A DNA stretch of 64,000 nt from Paracoccus aestuariivivens. GTDB lineage: Bacteria; Pseudomonadota; Alphaproteobacteria; Rhodobacterales; Rhodobacteraceae. Under the pieces are notes generated by a model. That model had not been told where the DNA came from and ran no database searches. It saw only the letters and a program-made list of their open reading frames with translations. Numbering within the stretch: the stretch's first letter is position 1; every line of letters starts with the position of its first letter. The DNA is taken from assembly GCF_009711225.1 (NCBI RefSeq), contig NZ_WMIE01000009.1:1-64000 (forward strand). Direction: 5' to 3'. Shown here piece after piece: positions 61,600 through 64,000 of this stretch. The translations under genes and the position numbers were made by a program.

Positions 61600-63486
61600 T
61601 CAGACCCATTCCCACGGGCGAGTGAACTGGCCAAGGCAATCGCCCAGCTTCTGGTCGTCCACCGGACCGCGCCGCGACAGACGGGCGACAAGTCCGCGCT
61701 TCTTGTCGTCGATTACTTCGCTCACTTCGGCGGCAATCTCGGCCTTGGTCAGGGCGGCGTTATACACCCGCTTGATCGCCAGTTTGCGCAGATCGGGTTT
61801 GAAGATCTTGCCGACAGCCGTCTTGGGCAGTTCCGACAGGATCTCGATATGCTTGGGGATTGCGGCGCGTTCCTGAATATGGTCGCGGGCGTGGTCCAGT
61901 AACTCCGCTATGGTGACTTCGGCATCCGGAACCAGTTCGACATAGGCGCAGGGCAACTCGCCGGCGAAACTGTCGGGCTGGCCGATTGCGCCGACAAAGG
62001 CGACCTTGGGATGGGACAGCAGCGCATCCTCGATCATGGCGGGGTCGATATTGTGGCCGCCGCGAATGATCAGATCCTTGGCGCGGCCCGTGATCCAGAG
62101 ATATCCGTCCGCGTCCATCCGGCCCAGATCGCCGGTGCGCAGGAAACGGCCCTCGGCGAACAGATCCTGATTCTTGTCGGGCTCGGTATAGGTCGAACCC
62201 TCGAAAATACCGGGACTGGCGACGCAGATCTCGCCGATCTCGTCGGTGGCGCATTCATGATATCCGTCGGGCGTGCGGCGCAGGACGCGGACATGCGAAT
62301 AGGGCAACGGCAACCCGACCGAGCCGATCTTCTTCATCCCCGCCATCGGGTTGCAGGACACAAGGCAGGTTGCCTCGGTCAGGCCGTAACCCTCGGAGAT
62401 CTCGACACCGGTTGCGGCTTTGAAGCGGTTGTAAAGCTCGACGGGCAGCGGGGCCGAACCGGAAATGGCGGTCTTGAGCGAGGACACATTCGCATCCACC
62501 GGGCGCGACATCAGGGCCGAGATCGCTGTTGGGACCGTGATCATGAAGGTCACGTCCCAGCGTTCGATCAGCTTCCAGAAGTTCTTGATCACCCCTTCGC
62601 CCCGATAGCCCGCAGGGGTGGGCATCACCAGTTGCGCACCCGATGCGACGCAGGACATCAGCACCGGATAGGCCGCAAGCACGTGGAACATCGGCAGCGG
62701 GCACAGCAGAACGTCGGTTTCGTCGAAAATCAGGGTCGATCCAAGCCAGCCGTTATAGATCATGCCCGATTGCTTGTGCTGTGCGACCTTGGGCGTGCCG
62801 GTGGTTCCGCCGGTATGGAAATAGGCGGCGATGCGGTCGCCCTCGGGCTCGTCAAAGATCAGGCGGTTATGTCGCTGCGCGCTGGCCGAACCTTCGAAGT
62901 CCATATACTTCGCCTGATTCTGCACCGTTAGCTTGGGACGCATGAACGGGATCGCAAGACGTTTGAGCCCCGACAGATAACCGCGCAGATCAACCTGAAG
63001 CACCGTCTTGACGTTTGGCGCCAAGGCAACGGCTTCGGCGGCGCGTTGGGCCACGTCGGATTTCGGGAACGGCTTCAGCGTGACCAGAACTTTCGCGTTC
63101 GTTTCACGAAGGACCGAGGCGATCTGCTCGGGCTCCAGCAACGGGTTGATCGGGTTGACGATTCCCGCCGTCGCTCCGGCCAGCAAGACGATGGGGGTCT
63201 CCAGCGAGTTCGGCAGAAGATAGGCGACGACATCCGTCGGGCCGATGCCCAGACTGCGGAACAGGTTCGCGGTTTCGGTGACGCGTTCGTGCAGCTCGCT
63301 CCAGCTAAGCGTGCGGGCTTTCGATTTGGGGTCCGAGAGCAGTTGGAAGCTAAGCGCGGCGCGGTCGGGATACTGGTCCCGCGTATGGCTTAACATCTGA
63401 TAGACCGAGCCGGGAAGTGGCCTGTCTTGATATGGCATTTCTGCCTCGATCGCGTCGCGATCGGCGGCGGTTGCGAATTTGGCCAT
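61600..63486 (-). CDS. Acyl-CoA synthetase (AMP-forming)
   Basis: A 628-residue ANL-superfamily ligase. The AMP-binding core is YFHTGGTTGTPKVAQHKQSG near 235-254, GYGLTEATCLVS near 375-386, FLRTGDLGRMDADGYLWITGRAKDLI near 455-480 and the catalytic lysine in LPKTAVGKIFKPDLRK near 570-585. It belongs to the FadD-like/long-chain or acyl-CoA synthetase group. ATG 63486 has GGGAGGAAA 7 bases upstream. It converges on ettA. The chain length of its fatty acid cannot be read here. Confidence 0.9.
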   Translation of the reverse strand: MAKFATAADRDAIEAEMPYQDRPLPGSVYQMLSHTRDQYPDRAALSFQLLSDPKSKARTLSWSELHERVTETANLFRSLGIGPTDVVAYLLPNSLETPIVLLAGATAGIVNPINPLLEPEQIASVLRETNAKVLVTLKPFPKSDVAQRAAEAVALAPNVKTVLQVDLRGYLSGLKRLAIPFMRPKLTVQNQAKYMDFEGSASAQRHNRLIFDEPEGDRIAAYFHTGGTTGTPKVAQHKQSGMIYNGWLGSTLIFDETDVLLCPLPMFHVLAAYPVLMSCVASGAQLVMPTPAGYRGEGVIKNFWKLIERWDVTFMITVPTAISALMSRPVDANVSSLKTAISGSAPLPVELYNRFKAATGVEISEGYGLTEATCLVSCNPMAGMKKIGSVGLPLPYSHVRVLRRTPDGYHECATDEIGEICVASPGIFEGSTYTEPDKNQDLFAEGRFLRTGDLGRMDADGYLWITGRAKDLIIRGGHNIDPAMIEDALLSHPKVAFVGAIGQPDSFAGELPCAYVELVPDAEVTIAELLDHARDHIQERAAIPKHIEILSELPKTAVGKIFKPDLRKLAIKRVYNAALTKAEIAAEVSEVIDDKKRGLVARLSRRGPVDDQKLGDCLGQFTRPWEWV

Positions 63487-63608
63487 GAACTTTCCTCCCA
63501 GTCGTCCAACGGGTGTTCCCCCGGAGCAGGAGAATGGTCCGAAACCCATTGACCGGGCAAGGGGCCAGCCCAAGCCCGGCAGAGGTGATACGCTACGTCA
63601 GCCGCACG

Positions 63609-64000
63609 TCAGGATTGCGGGATGCGCAGGGTTTGACCCGGATAAATCTTGTCGGGGTCGGTCAGCATCGGTTTGTTCGCCTCGAAGATCTCGGGATAGC
63701 GGTTGGCGCTACCCAGATATTCCTTGGCGATGGCGGACAGGGTCTCGCCTTTCTTGACGGTGTGGAACACCGGAGCCTTGAACTGTTCGGCGGCTGGGGC
63801 CGCAGGTGCAGGAGCCGTCTCGTTCGGACCACCCGGCGCGGTCGATGGCGGCGGCGCGGCATTAGCGGCCCCGAAACCGGCCAAGGCAGGCTCCTCGGCC
63901 AGTTCGACATGCGCGATGCCCTTGATGTTGCCAAGCGCCAGGATCAGCTTCTCCATCGTGGCCTGATCGCGGGCCTTGCCCGAGATAACGACAGTGTCGC
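63609..64000 (-). CDS. Kbp-like protein with BON and LysM domains (5' end missing)
   Basis: The C-terminal 130 residues of a protein of the YgaU/Kbp (potassium-binding) type. The end of a BON domain is seen (DTVVISGKARDQATMEKLIL, NIKGIAHVE), then an Ala/Pro/Thr-rich linker and a LysM domain (HTVKKGETLSAIAKEYLG, FEANKPMLTDPDKIYPGQTL, RIPQS). Both halves match E. coli Kbp, a cytoplasmic potassium sensor, although LysM also binds peptidoglycan. The start is outside the window; an internal ATG at 63956 would drop the BON domain and is not used. Confidence 0.85.
   Translation of the reverse strand, partial: DTVVISGKARDQATMEKLILALGNIKGIAHVELAEEPALAGFGAANAAPPPSTAPGGPNETAPAPAAPAAEQFKAPVFHTVKKGETLSAIAKEYLGSANRYPEIFEANKPMLTDPDKIYPGQTLRIPQS

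Overview
The window is a gene-dense, GC-rich stretch of chromosome from an alphaproteobacterium, most likely a Rhodobacterales member close to Paracoccus. This placement is inferred from protein character and gene order: a Rhodobacterales-type flagellar block, a CcrM methylase and a GcrA regulator, a phaA-phaB pair, and the argH - small lipoprotein - small membrane protein - lysA - TIGR02302 order. I saw no insertion sequences, prophage genes, CRISPR arrays or rRNA. One tRNA gene (Leu, anticodon TAA) is present.

Region by region. 1-1105: the end of rmlA meets a family 2 glycosyltransferase tail to tail. 1169-7176: a nine-gene flagellar operon (flgB-flgC-fliE-fliQ-flgF-flgG-flgA-flgH-fliL, minus strand) diverges from fliI; the 87-base gap carries TTAACC-type half-sites. 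7180-9505: two periplasmic wall enzymes (extensin-like and L,D-transpeptidase). 9613-12953: a GntR/UTRA regulator, an MFS exporter, ureidoglycolate lyase and RNase HII. 13042-14172: ccrM, with three GANTC sites just upstream. 14277-18905: alkB and mutY on the minus strand, then dciA-like, dsbA-like and a CoA-transferase. 18887-21378: lpxK, waaA and DUF4170. 21505-25266: tRNA-Leu, arginase, metG and a membrane-anchored nuclease; a phased 11-bp repeat lies between the last two. 25279-29778: nudix and gcrA, an orphan ABC-2 permease, argD and argF.

29854-40891: a type I secretion ABC/HlyD pair, mlaA-mlaC, a class A PBP, an ammonium transporter, ispB, DUF2007, a tRNA methyltransferase and a YdcH-like protein. 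40973-45123: phaB/phaA, a degenerate EAL protein, tag and a TlpA-type thioredoxin. 45146-50827: argH, a 51-residue LptM-like lipoprotein, a DUF2834-like membrane protein, lysA and a TIGR02302 protein. 50831-56105: a zinc-ribbon protein, ftsE-ftsX-plsC and an ABC-2 exporter. 56115-64000: a small basic ORF, a cold-shock protein, a ClpP-fold periplasmic protein, rimO, a sulfotransferase, ettA, an acyl-CoA synthetase and a truncated Kbp (BON+LysM) gene.

Most of this is core metabolism, envelope biogenesis and cell-cycle control. The least ordinary signals are regulatory: the five-unit 11-bp phased repeat at 24448-24502, the GANTC cluster before ccrM with gcrA about 12 kb away, TTAACC half-sites in the flagellar divergent promoter, a hairpin abutting the gcrA ribosome site, and a candidate operator beside the GntR gene. 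No clearly new multi-gene system was found. Start codons were chosen from ribosome-binding sites, signal peptides and overlaps, and several differ from the longest open frame.
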